64,000 nt of DNA, taken from IMG/VR virus record IMGVR_UViG_3300024239_000014, positions 124,001 to 188,000 of that record. One strand, 5' to 3'. Below are positions 51,401-58,897 of this stretch, in pieces (within the stretch, counting starts at the first letter, position 1; each line of letters starts with the position of its first letter). The notes below the pieces were generated by a model that saw only the letters and a program-made list of their open reading frames with translations, was not told where the DNA came from and searched no databases. This stretch comes from a virus. The position numbers and the translations under genes were made by a program.

Positions 51401-52014
51401 CCGTTGCCGGACGTGGTTTGAACAAATGAAACCGACAACGCGTCACCATCCGGATCCGTTGTCCCTTGCAGGAGCATCTCAGGCGTTAGGACGACACTGC
51501 CACCCTTCTCCAATTGACCAAGGTTAACCACACCTGTTGTTTGCGGCACCCGGTTTGGTACAGCGGTAGTTGAATTCAAAAAGATGACCGCAGACCCTGT
51601 CCAAACAATACTCTTAGGCTTGGCTTGCAGCGTGATGCCAACTACCGCATCAATCGCCGGCAGCGGTGCATCATAAACGTCGTTAACGGTCAACCCGAGA
51701 CCATAGCGCGCATTGAGCAAAGGGATCAGGTCATGAGTGCGGAGAGCTGCACCTTTAGGCAGCGGGAAACTGATGTTGCGTAACACCGTGCCAAGATTGA
51801 CACGATTGTAATAAATCGGCTTAAAGCCGCGGACTCTTTCACCTTCGCCCACAGTCACAACGGCACGGGTATTTTTACCCGATGAATGATTGGTGACGGT
51901 CTTTAACAAAGTTAAACGAATATCAGAAGGCAACACGGAAGCAGGAAGGCCCTGGTTCTGTGCGCGTAGTTGCGTCATGATGTTTTCCATCACCGACGTG
52001 TAAAAAAGCGACAT
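48490..52014 (-). CDS. Large tail-fibre/adhesin with cadherin-like and LamG-like parts
   Basis: A 1174-residue protein, AAGGAG before the ATG. Residues ~20-175 form the module shared with the 43515 and 47586 proteins (YYNRVNLGTVL, NARYGLGLTVNDVY, SIVWTGSAVIFL). An Ig/cadherin-type repeat follows at ~178-252 (TDPDGDALSVSFVQTTSGNG; TYVISDGRGG). A long unassigned beta-rich region comes next. The last ~170 residues resemble a LamG/concanavalin-type lectin domain (KVLAFYQDGSIGLRM; SVIELECIGGTSIVVRVDGV). Probably a receptor-binding tail protein recognising a host surface glycan. Second largest structural element in the window after the portal region. Confidence 0.75.
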   Translation of the reverse strand: MSLFYTSVMENIMTQLRAQNQGLPASVLPSDIRLTLLKTVTNHSSGKNTRAVVTVGEGERVRGFKPIYYNRVNLGTVLRNISFPLPKGAALRTHDLIPLLNARYGLGLTVNDVYDAPLPAIDAVVGITLQAKPKSIVWTGSAVIFLNSTTAVPNRVPQTTGVVNLGQLEKGGSVVLTPEMLLQGTTDPDGDALSVSFVQTTSGNGTLAGTGPWTVSATTTGTLGLTYVISDGRGGSVTQYATLEVVEGSGNTELLPFTFQLIPTLVGRLDSEFPLGDPGPDLIVTGNFTQGSLFTVESPTLAFVGGMPERQAYNDYTTATIGDQAQTLAELGSWDYGHFDNGKYAPGGMNGRPAVYYYNHEDGGRIVRRSVRHTPRFGELFCASSLRVPPGKALGAANQHWTNSTPIPGVINGRSQLKMFWANVDDGGGEPADLIMPTLVSKVWDYGGNSHALDAWGSVGIDAESTWDWDSWNFFRCWAKHNPAAWDAGTMELNIVSARGNVKRAMVGPVLNNEATAPLFNEVAFGKWTEGNSLTQILNGDVYVAIGENSPCRVEIGDKPVYDRCGSLALCPPVEWSEANKKMTGRYTNGDLLPGRPQYVYVFNKHNQLLSQYGKLVNYRQPTVISGGDETLSWRANLLANGYEIIVETNGAYNFGTGPTEVASLGFGEDYLYNTALNTILQDGQQAGPLYVAEGGARRVEVKDGVRVLASRLLDPSAWSGDRDAGRILSYELNPPLGPNEKIAAFQLYKMDYDGVPLNWQIKSIRFLSGLVKLDNNTFNESYLRSFREHTNAMLTWDATGLTTNSTIVHPHVNYGWCYYGVMLDSGDINATNGRIITHMNRHDGGRYLETAEDNLMVIDGDSENRINWVSYQDYFDTTNFSPAQIAAGSYEPSNIDLSLTDILIQRGSFAHAVLASGPNPALSERQVILLPKFWSANRLRLHYWQSVANFEVKYIFIYNDDNQLVATIHLDGTYVAPAWDMLLDTKGLLRRAGGNDSSLAVKLNNLMVTGNTQRWVFVAKPSTLATTLGVCGYFVTGTDASKVLAFYQDGSIGLRMPGMPSLVMIRPAGAHLLSTANRSVIELECIGGTSIVVRVDGVEAGRYDGTGLALQVNLLMHSGVGNSGCVGTLYSAQYYEGATLVHRFKLEEGTGLQVSDDVNGATGTVGSSLSWEV

Positions 52015-52062
52015 CCCCGCGCTCCTTATGCTTTTCGGTACGTCATAAAATGACGAAAATAG

Positions 52063-52086
52063 GGCGGGAGGGCTAGCCCTCCCGCC
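52063..52086. terminator. Intergenic palindrome/hairpin
   Basis: GGCGGGAGGGCTAGCCCTCCCGCC, a perfect 24-base palindrome before the fibre gene, downstream of the 717-residue virion gene. Confidence 0.6.
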
Positions 52087-52091
52087 TCCGC

Positions 52092-54245
52092 TTAATACCC
52101 TTCAAAATCGTTCAGCTCGTGCTTCATGACCAGTCTGGCCAAGTCAGGCGATAGCTCGACTTCGGTTGTTTCGATGAGGTCGAATCGGGGACCAGATAGC
52201 AAGACTTTATACTCGCACACCGGTACCTGGAAGATACCAATAGAAACACCTTGATCCGAGTCAACGGTCTGTCGTGCAATAACGTCGACGTTGGTCAATT
52301 GCTCACCAACCAAACCGACGGCATGTCCGCTGGTTTCTCGTTCCTTCAATCCCAGCACCCGGAACTCGGGAACCATGACCGAGAACGTATTACCCCCTTC
52401 GCTATTCACATCACCAATTCGATGAGTCGGTGTCCCTACCGGAATGCTCTTCTCGGTAGACATCGACTGAATGAACTGGATCGTGTAGCTGCTGAGCTGT
52501 GACATGAGCCTCAAGATAGCAGACTGGATGTCGCGCAGGCTGAAACGTTTCGCTGTATCCGATCCAGTGGCCTTGTTCAGGAGTTCTTTCGCAAAGAGTT
52601 CCCAATCAGCCTGTTGCAAGGAATCGAAGTTCAGCCCACGTTCATCGAACCAGCTCTCGTATGTCACAGTCTGGCCGAAATCCAGTGCATAGTGCCAGTT
52701 GTGGTGTTCAACCACTTGTTCGTACTGCGCTCTGACCTTTAAATGATCTTGGACACTGTATAAACGGAAGTGCCACAACTGATGTTGGTGGATCTGATGA
52801 CACAAGTCGAAGAAACCTTCGGTGGAAACAGTCAGTCCCACAGGCGGTAAATTTTCATACGTCTCGTTAATCATCTGATCTGTCACGTACGGTTTATCAG
52901 CCAGTACGCGCAACTCGTTGAATGACGGCACCTTGATCTTTCGCACATGTTTGGCTTGCAGTAATGGTAGGTGCGTGTGTGTGATGCCAACGGCCTTGTG
53001 CTCAGCGTAGAACCACAGCAGAAACGCATCCTTCACTGACATCGTTACGATTTCGCCGGTATTGGGATGAACCGCTGAAATCATGGCACGGTACAGGTTC
53101 TTGTGTACCATGTACATCCAGTGATTCAGCAACACATCCGGTAACGTGAATACCTCGCTATCGCTACTGTCAATGGCGTTTGATTCCACCACTTTAGTAG
53201 GCAGGCGTGAGAAGTTAGAATGCGCCATTTTAAAGGTGGCATTCTCCACTTCTTCAGCGTTGTATTCTTCGTTCTGACGCGCCAGCGCATCTTCCTGATC
53301 CACCACCTGTTGGACTGTTTTGTAGTACCCTCCTGGTGGGACGATGTGTTTGAGGTTTAGTGGCGTTGCCGCCATCTTCACCGCAGGGACCAAATCGGTT
53401 GGCAAGTTTGACGTGTCGTGTACCAACGAATACGAGGCAGCTGGAATACCGCGTTCAGTTAACATGTGCTGGATCAGCATCTTGAAGGTCGACGCTTTAC
53501 CAGCATTGTTGTTGATGTAGCGAATGTTGCGGTATAACCACAACGCCTGTTTGGTGGTCAGATAGTCGCGGTACACATCCAGATTCCCTTGGCCGGCCAA
53601 GAAGGTCCAGATATGGAAACTGTGTGCACGATTGGTGTGACAGTTCTTCAAACGGATGCCAAGGATGGTTTCTGGCAAATGACCGTACATCACTGCCAGT
53701 GCGGCACTATCGTACAGCTCATGATAAATACCATAGGCTGAAATATACCAGCGCTGATAAAAGGCGTTTATCACCAACTGGAGCTCTTCCACCAGGTTGG
53801 TTTCTTGGTCTTCCACCAGGTTGGTGTCGTACCAGAGAATTTGGTGATCGGCTGCCGCGATAGCTGTGTCCATGTCAATCGGACTCAAAATACCGCGGAT
53901 TAGCAGCTCTTGATTCGGATAACGCTCAACCAAAGCTTGATAATATGGCGTTCCGTAGACATAGGCCTTGGCGGTTGCTTTATGTTCCCGCATCGTGGCT
54001 CGTGTGAAAGCAATTTCTTCTAATGTATCGAATGACGTAATTGTCATCGGCACATCGCCTGGACCGTATTCACCGGCCAGGTTAAGATAGTATTTCCACG
54101 TCTTGGGTCGGTACAGGTCGACCTGTACGCCGACCTGCATCAAGGCGTTGTTGATGGCGTTGGCAGCAGCCTCGCTTTTAATCACAATGGTGCGGGCCAG
54201 TGCAAGCACATCCTTGAGATAAAGATCGTAAAGTTTTGAAGACAT
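52092..54245 (-). CDS. Virion structural protein
   Basis: A 717-residue protein, AGGGACG before the ATG. Helical with strand-rich parts and a coherent soluble composition typical of a large jumbo-phage virion protein (baseplate or tail sheath associated). No enzymatic motif. Divergent from the portal gene with only 32 bases between the two starts. Confidence 0.65.
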   Translation of the reverse strand: MSSKLYDLYLKDVLALARTIVIKSEAAANAINNALMQVGVQVDLYRPKTWKYYLNLAGEYGPGDVPMTITSFDTLEEIAFTRATMREHKATAKAYVYGTPYYQALVERYPNQELLIRGILSPIDMDTAIAAADHQILWYDTNLVEDQETNLVEELQLVINAFYQRWYISAYGIYHELYDSAALAVMYGHLPETILGIRLKNCHTNRAHSFHIWTFLAGQGNLDVYRDYLTTKQALWLYRNIRYINNNAGKASTFKMLIQHMLTERGIPAASYSLVHDTSNLPTDLVPAVKMAATPLNLKHIVPPGGYYKTVQQVVDQEDALARQNEEYNAEEVENATFKMAHSNFSRLPTKVVESNAIDSSDSEVFTLPDVLLNHWMYMVHKNLYRAMISAVHPNTGEIVTMSVKDAFLLWFYAEHKAVGITHTHLPLLQAKHVRKIKVPSFNELRVLADKPYVTDQMINETYENLPPVGLTVSTEGFFDLCHQIHQHQLWHFRLYSVQDHLKVRAQYEQVVEHHNWHYALDFGQTVTYESWFDERGLNFDSLQQADWELFAKELLNKATGSDTAKRFSLRDIQSAILRLMSQLSSYTIQFIQSMSTEKSIPVGTPTHRIGDVNSEGGNTFSVMVPEFRVLGLKERETSGHAVGLVGEQLTNVDVIARQTVDSDQGVSIGIFQVPVCEYKVLLSGPRFDLIETTEVELSPDLARLVMKHELNDFEGY

Positions 54246-54277
54246 AACACGTCCCTACAGTACTGAGGGTTGATTCA

Positions 54278-57199
54278 ATGACAACTGATAATCTTGGCAG
54301 CGGTGCGAAACGGATTGACCCGTTCTCGAAAGACACCGACGTTGGTGCTGTGGTAAACCTGCTGGTTCCTGCCCGCAAAACGGTAAAAGGTCAGCGCGTC
54401 GGTAATACCGGTATCGAAACACCAGACCGCGGTAGATTGGAATCCATTGGTAACGATTTGGCCAGCCAGATCACCAACTCCATGAACCTCTGCGAGATGT
54501 TGCCGGACATTGAGCTCATTAAACGACTGCTGGTTTCATCGATCATATCGCCACAGGATATGGTCTCTACTACGGTCAGTTTTGCCAGCGGTACCACAGC
54601 AATCACCGGTACGCTGTACGCTGAAATGTTGAAATACCTGACTGACTACTTCACAGAGCAGTACAAGGTTAAAGACATTCTACCGAAAGCCCTGGAAAAC
54701 GCGCTCTTTACCCATGGCTCTTATCCGCTGGCAGTAATCCCCGAAAGCGGGTTGGACAGCCTAATCAACAAGGGCGGCGAAATCAGCCTGGAGTCACTGA
54801 CGGCTTGGTACGACCCCCGTGAACATGCGGCGGTGAGTTCCGGATTGCTTGGCTACGGATTGCTGAACGCACCGACAACCAAACCAACAACTACCGTTAG
54901 TTTTGAATCGATGTTTACCACCACGGCTAGTTTGAGCGAGCAAACCGCCCAGGTCTTTAAAGGCGCGGATTTGGGTGGTAAAGTAACGGTGGTGGATAAC
55001 GTCAACGCGCTGAAATTCCCCGGCGTGGCTGAACGAGTCAGACAGAACGCTGTCACCAAAGCACTGATCAAGCAGGGGCTTGCATCGTCGTACGGTGAGA
55101 TCTCACTCGAGTCTTATCTCAGTCGTTCTAGCAAGAAAGACAAGAATGCTGAGATTGTCAACCAAGCCATCGACAAACTGACCCATAACCGTCAAATGCG
55201 CGGCAACGTGTCGGTAGCACTTTACCCGACCGATACGTATCGTCGTACCCCGGTGGGTCACCCGCTGGTAATGACTCTGCCGCCGGAATCCTTGATCCCG
55301 GTCCACGTGCCCGGTAACCCCGAGCAGCACATTGCGTATTTCCTGTTGCTGGATGAGTACGGTAACCCCATCCATCGAGCAAAAGGAAGTGACTATTACC
55401 AGAAGATGAAGACGTCTCTGGCTGATAAGAACGACGGGTCGGCTAACCACCGGATTGTTTCTACCATCTACAACCAGATTTCTGGTGGTGGTGACTGGAG
55501 TAAGGTGCGTGATTCGCAGCAGTTCTACAACAGTTATGCAACAGCAGTTCAGGCGGATTTGATCAATCGTCTGAAGACCGGTAAGTATAACACCGGTGTG
55601 GAACTGGCGAAGAACAACGAGTTGTACCGCATCATGCTGGCTCGTCAGTTGGCAAACATGGGCACCCAGATCCTCTTTATTCCTGCGGAACTGGTTACCT
55701 ACATTGCCTTTGATTACGACGATCATGGCATGGGTCGCAGTCTGGTAGACAAGGCCAAAATCCTGGGGACCATCCGCGCTGCGGTGATGTTCTCCAACAC
55801 CATGGCTGCGTTGCGTAAAGCCACACCGGCGGTGAACCTTAACATCGAACTGGATCCCGATGACCAGGCACCGCAGGAAACCGTGAATGCATTGCTACAC
55901 GAGTTTTCCAAGACTCGGTCAACGACTTTCTTGTTCGATAGCAGCAATCCGCAGGATATCGTTAATCACATCGTCAATGCGAACATCTCGACTGTGGTGA
56001 CCGGTAATCCCAATTACCCAGAAACCAAGGTATCGCAAGAAGACCGTCAACAGGTTGGTGCTGAAATCGACACCGACTACGAAGACGATCTACGGAAACG
56101 GTACATCCAAGCCATGGGGATGCTTCCTGACCTCATTGACAATTCGCAGAACGTCGAATTTGCGCAGTCCATCGTGTCGGGTAACCTCATGATGGCCAAG
56201 CAGATCAAAATGCTTCAGGACGTGGCGGTGGCAGTGTTCAGTGATCACCTGCAGAAGTACGTGTATAACTCAGGTCATCTGATGCGCGATCTGTTGGAAG
56301 TCGTGGTGCGATTCTTGAAGGAACTGGGGAGCGAGGATTATCAAAAATTCTTGGACACCTACGACCTTGAAGAAGAAAACCTTGATGACACTGAAAAAGG
56401 GCAGTCCGAGAACAAGATCCTCGCACGTTTGGCAGAAGCCATCCTCTTCGACTTTGTCGATAACTTTGGCATCACCTTACCCGAACCTGATGTGGCGAAG
56501 TTCGAATCGCAAGCAGCGGCATTGGAAGAATACATCAAAGTGCTCGACCAAACCCTGCCAGCATACGTTGAACAAGCCATGGTTCAAGGGGTGTTCCAAA
56601 ACGAAGCGGCTGACTCTGCTGAGGCGTACACCAAAGCAGTGAGGGCTTACTTTATCCGAGACTGGCTGCGTCGTAACAACATGATGCAAGAATTGGAAAT
56701 TCTCTGCAAAACGGAAGACGATGATCAGAGTGCGAAGACTGTGGCAGGGGAAGTGTTGGCGCATGCCGAATCCGTCCAGAGGTCGCTGGAGGAATTTGCA
56801 ACGCTGATGCAGAAGAATGCCCGTGACTTCACACGCCGTCTGGAAAAGGAAAAGCAATCCGAAGACGAACTGATGGGTACGACCGGTGACAGTGGGTCGA
56901 CTGATAGTTCTGACGGAATGGATGGTGGCGGTGGTGATGATTTCGGTGGGGATTTCGGTGGAGACGACACCGATTCGACAGCCGATGATACTGCAACCGA
57001 TGACGCAGCTTCTACCGACGCGACTGAAGCAGATGGTACGGAAGAAGAAAGTTCGGAAGAGCCGGCTACTGAAGAACCAGTAGCAACGGAAGAAACCGAG
57101 GAAGCACCTAAGGAAGATGGCGACGCGGCAGATACCGAGAAAGCAGAAGATGAAACTTCTGCTAAAGATACTGACGCTAAACCTGACGACAACGTGTAA
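54278..57199 (+). CDS. Putative portal protein
   Basis: A 973-residue protein, GAGGG before the ATG. Large portal-type size and a mostly helical organisation. Segments GRLESIGNDLASQITNSMN near the start and the repeated long helices DDLRKRYIQAMGMLPDLIDN, RSLVDKAKILGTIRAAVMFS and KYVYNSGHLMRDLLEVVVRF recall the portal family of large myoviruses (phiKZ gp129-like). The C-terminal ~110 residues are an acidic, disordered tail of Asp/Glu/Thr/Ser repeats. It is the only plus-strand gene between 7.3 and 64 kb. Portal is the best guess; a capsid-vertex protein is the alternative. Confidence 0.65.
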   Translation: MTTDNLGSGAKRIDPFSKDTDVGAVVNLLVPARKTVKGQRVGNTGIETPDRGRLESIGNDLASQITNSMNLCEMLPDIELIKRLLVSSIISPQDMVSTTVSFASGTTAITGTLYAEMLKYLTDYFTEQYKVKDILPKALENALFTHGSYPLAVIPESGLDSLINKGGEISLESLTAWYDPREHAAVSSGLLGYGLLNAPTTKPTTTVSFESMFTTTASLSEQTAQVFKGADLGGKVTVVDNVNALKFPGVAERVRQNAVTKALIKQGLASSYGEISLESYLSRSSKKDKNAEIVNQAIDKLTHNRQMRGNVSVALYPTDTYRRTPVGHPLVMTLPPESLIPVHVPGNPEQHIAYFLLLDEYGNPIHRAKGSDYYQKMKTSLADKNDGSANHRIVSTIYNQISGGGDWSKVRDSQQFYNSYATAVQADLINRLKTGKYNTGVELAKNNELYRIMLARQLANMGTQILFIPAELVTYIAFDYDDHGMGRSLVDKAKILGTIRAAVMFSNTMAALRKATPAVNLNIELDPDDQAPQETVNALLHEFSKTRSTTFLFDSSNPQDIVNHIVNANISTVVTGNPNYPETKVSQEDRQQVGAEIDTDYEDDLRKRYIQAMGMLPDLIDNSQNVEFAQSIVSGNLMMAKQIKMLQDVAVAVFSDHLQKYVYNSGHLMRDLLEVVVRFLKELGSEDYQKFLDTYDLEEENLDDTEKGQSENKILARLAEAILFDFVDNFGITLPEPDVAKFESQAAALEEYIKVLDQTLPAYVEQAMVQGVFQNEAADSAEAYTKAVRAYFIRDWLRRNNMMQELEILCKTEDDDQSAKTVAGEVLAHAESVQRSLEEFATLMQKNARDFTRRLEKEKQSEDELMGTTGDSGSTDSSDGMDGGGGDDFGGDFGGDDTDSTADDTATDDAASTDATEADGTEEESSEEPATEEPVATEETEEAPKEDGDAADTEKAEDETSAKDTDAKPDDNV

Positions 57200-57210
57200 A
57201 CAAAAAAAAA

Positions 57211-57236
57211 AGAGGAGGACCAAAAGGTCCTCCTCT
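57211..57236 (-). terminator. Terminator, mainly minus strand
   Basis: AGAGGAGGACC-aaaa-GGTCCTCCTCT, with A9 on its left side (U9 on the minus strand) and TATGCCG on its right. It lies between convergent genes ending at 57199 and 57245. Confidence 0.85.
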
Positions 57237-57244
57237 ATGCCGCA

Positions 57245-57745
57245 TTATTCGAGATACTGAAAATTACGACCAGTGCGGCTTTGCACAAACCACTGAATGA
57301 TCGAGTGATCTGTGTCTACTAAACAGGTGTGGTCGGTAAAGATGGTTTTAGCATCCACAATCTTGACTGTGGATTCATTGCCGCAATCGTACAAATCGGA
57401 GATATAGGCTATCCCTGAAAAGTAGAAAGGATCGAAGTACAGACCATCGACCCGTAATACAGGGCGGGCATTGGCAATAAGGTACTGTACTTGATACCCC
57501 ATTTCAGATGCCACTGCACCGATAGCGCACACAAAAAGACCAGGAGAACGCTGACAAAGGTCAGCTATGGCATTACTGTACGCCAGGTGATACGCTTCCA
57601 AATAGTCGCGTTTCTGACACATCCACTTGAAGAACGGGTGATGGGACGACAGGTGAGGTACACCCCCAAAACGTTTGGTCTGGTACTGCTCTACAAAAGC
57701 CAAAATCAGACCGGAGATTTCAGCGTATTTAGCACGATCAAACAT
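57245..57745 (-). CDS. Paralogous protein with degenerate papain-like layout
   Basis: A 166-residue protein. It aligns from the first residue with the GTG-started protein at 57751: KYAEISGLILAFVEQYQ versus CSIAAVIEEFTRFYS; KRDYLEAYHLAYSN versus RNEMLTAYHLGHLQ. The layout (helix, YLIANARPVLRVDGLYFDPF) corresponds to the Cys/His/Asp protein at 22934 without its catalytic Cys. Weak SD; probably read from the same message as its neighbour. Confidence 0.65.
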   Translation of the reverse strand: MFDRAKYAEISGLILAFVEQYQTKRFGGVPHLSSHHPFFKWMCQKRDYLEAYHLAYSNAIADLCQRSPGLFVCAIGAVASEMGYQVQYLIANARPVLRVDGLYFDPFYFSGIAYISDLYDCGNESTVKIVDAKTIFTDHTCLVDTDHSIIQWFVQSRTGRNFQYLE

Positions 57746-57750
57746 GGCGG

Positions 57751-58290
57751 TTAGTCAATCCTTTCCAGGTAGTTGATGTACTCGCCAGCGCCTGCAGGCT
57801 GACGGAACAGAAACGAAGGTACTTTGGCACGATTGACGAAACTGTGCAAAAGCAGGATGCCGTCTTCATCGTGGGTCATGTACTTTTCAAAAGCGTCTTT
57901 AAACGAGAGGGAGATCGATTTAACAGCCGGTCGATAACCGTACACATCGGTTTCACGAGGCGTACCTTTGGGATTAAGGGCGTCGTAATAATGCCCAGCG
58001 TGCGACAAGTAAACATGAGTGCCGTTGGTGACGAATTTGACTTCACTACCACGACAGTGAAGTACCCATCCAACCGCTAAGGCGGCGGTAGCTGCGTCGC
58101 GATCGACGATGGCAACGAGGTGTTGTAGGTGACCAAGGTGGTAAGCGGTCAACATCTCATTACGAACAGCGAGATATTTCACCACAGGGTTACGCGGACT
58201 GAGGTGTCCTGTTGTATGGCGTTCGACGGAATAAAAGCGCGTGAATTCCTCAATCACGGCGGCAATACTACACGTGTTGTTTGATGACAC
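57751..58290 (-). CDS. Paralogous protein with degenerate papain-like layout
   Basis: The GTG at 58290 has GGAGG six bases upstream and aligns exactly with the start of the paralog at 57245. Upstream ATGs in the longer frame lack an SD. Product 179 residues. DRDAATAALAVGWVLHCRGS aligns with the GDCHVAALAIGLTVYG helix of the 22934 protein (Cys replaced by Ala), and GHYYDALNPKG with RHFDTLTPNG. An inactive relative or a structural protein. Confidence 0.65.
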   Translation of the reverse strand: MSSNNTCSIAAVIEEFTRFYSVERHTTGHLSPRNPVVKYLAVRNEMLTAYHLGHLQHLVAIVDRDAATAALAVGWVLHCRGSEVKFVTNGTHVYLSHAGHYYDALNPKGTPRETDVYGYRPAVKSISLSFKDAFEKYMTHDEDGILLLHSFVNRAKVPSFLFRQPAGAGEYINYLERID

Positions 58291-58352
58291 GATTGTCCTC
58301 CAGATGACGTATGGGTTAACTACCATAACATTCGCCTGGAGGAACTTCGTGA

Positions 58353-58823
58353 TTAGTGCCATGATGCAAATTTCGGTAAATTCTCCTTGAGGACGTTGAT
58401 CAGTTCGAAGTACTCAACATTGGTCGTCGATGGGTTTTTCACCACAAACTCCAACAGATCGAACAACAGTCTGTTGGCACTAAACACCGGCCGCAGATCG
58501 TCAATCGACGTCATCTTAAGCCGGTCACCGGAGAGCAGCGAATGAACGTACATCAGGTGTGCTTTAGGCTCGCTCTCGCGATGTTTGATGATAAACGTGA
58601 ACCTCCCTTGGGCATTAGGCACGGATGCCTTCATGACGAGTTTAGAGAGCTTGTGGTACAGCAGCAGGTGGTGGTAGAGCCGTTCGATTTCTTGGACGAT
58701 AAATTCCGGTAAGGTCTCCCAATTCTTACCTGCGATCTTAAACACGTCGAGCACTTCCACGTAATGCGTGTTTGACCCCACCAGTGCAATTAGGTCGTCA
58801 AAGTAGGGTGGTTTATCCGCCAT
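58353..58823 (-). CDS. Hypothetical protein
   Basis: A 156-residue protein, GAGGT before the ATG. Helical with a strand-rich middle (GRFTFIIKHRESEPKAHLMY). Precedes the paralog pair. A TATGCCG element lies ~25 bases upstream. No family recognised. Confidence 0.65.
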   Translation of the reverse strand: MADKPPYFDDLIALVGSNTHYVEVLDVFKIAGKNWETLPEFIVQEIERLYHHLLLYHKLSKLVMKASVPNAQGRFTFIIKHRESEPKAHLMYVHSLLSGDRLKMTSIDDLRPVFSANRLLFDLLEFVVKNPSTTNVEYFELINVLKENLPKFASWH

Positions 58824-58850
58824 AAAACACCTCGTTAGGTTAACGGCATA

Positions 58851-58875
58851 AGAGGGCAGGGAATCCCTGCCCTCT
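58851..58875. terminator. Intergenic hairpin with CGGCATA flank
   Basis: AGAGGGCAGGGA-a-TCCCTGCCCTCT, preceded by TTAACGGCATA and followed downstream by GACGGCA on the opposite strand. It ends the virion gene stopping at 58898 and may also start the next message. Confidence 0.65.
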
Positions 58876-58897
58876 CGCGGATTTGCCGTCTGACCTA

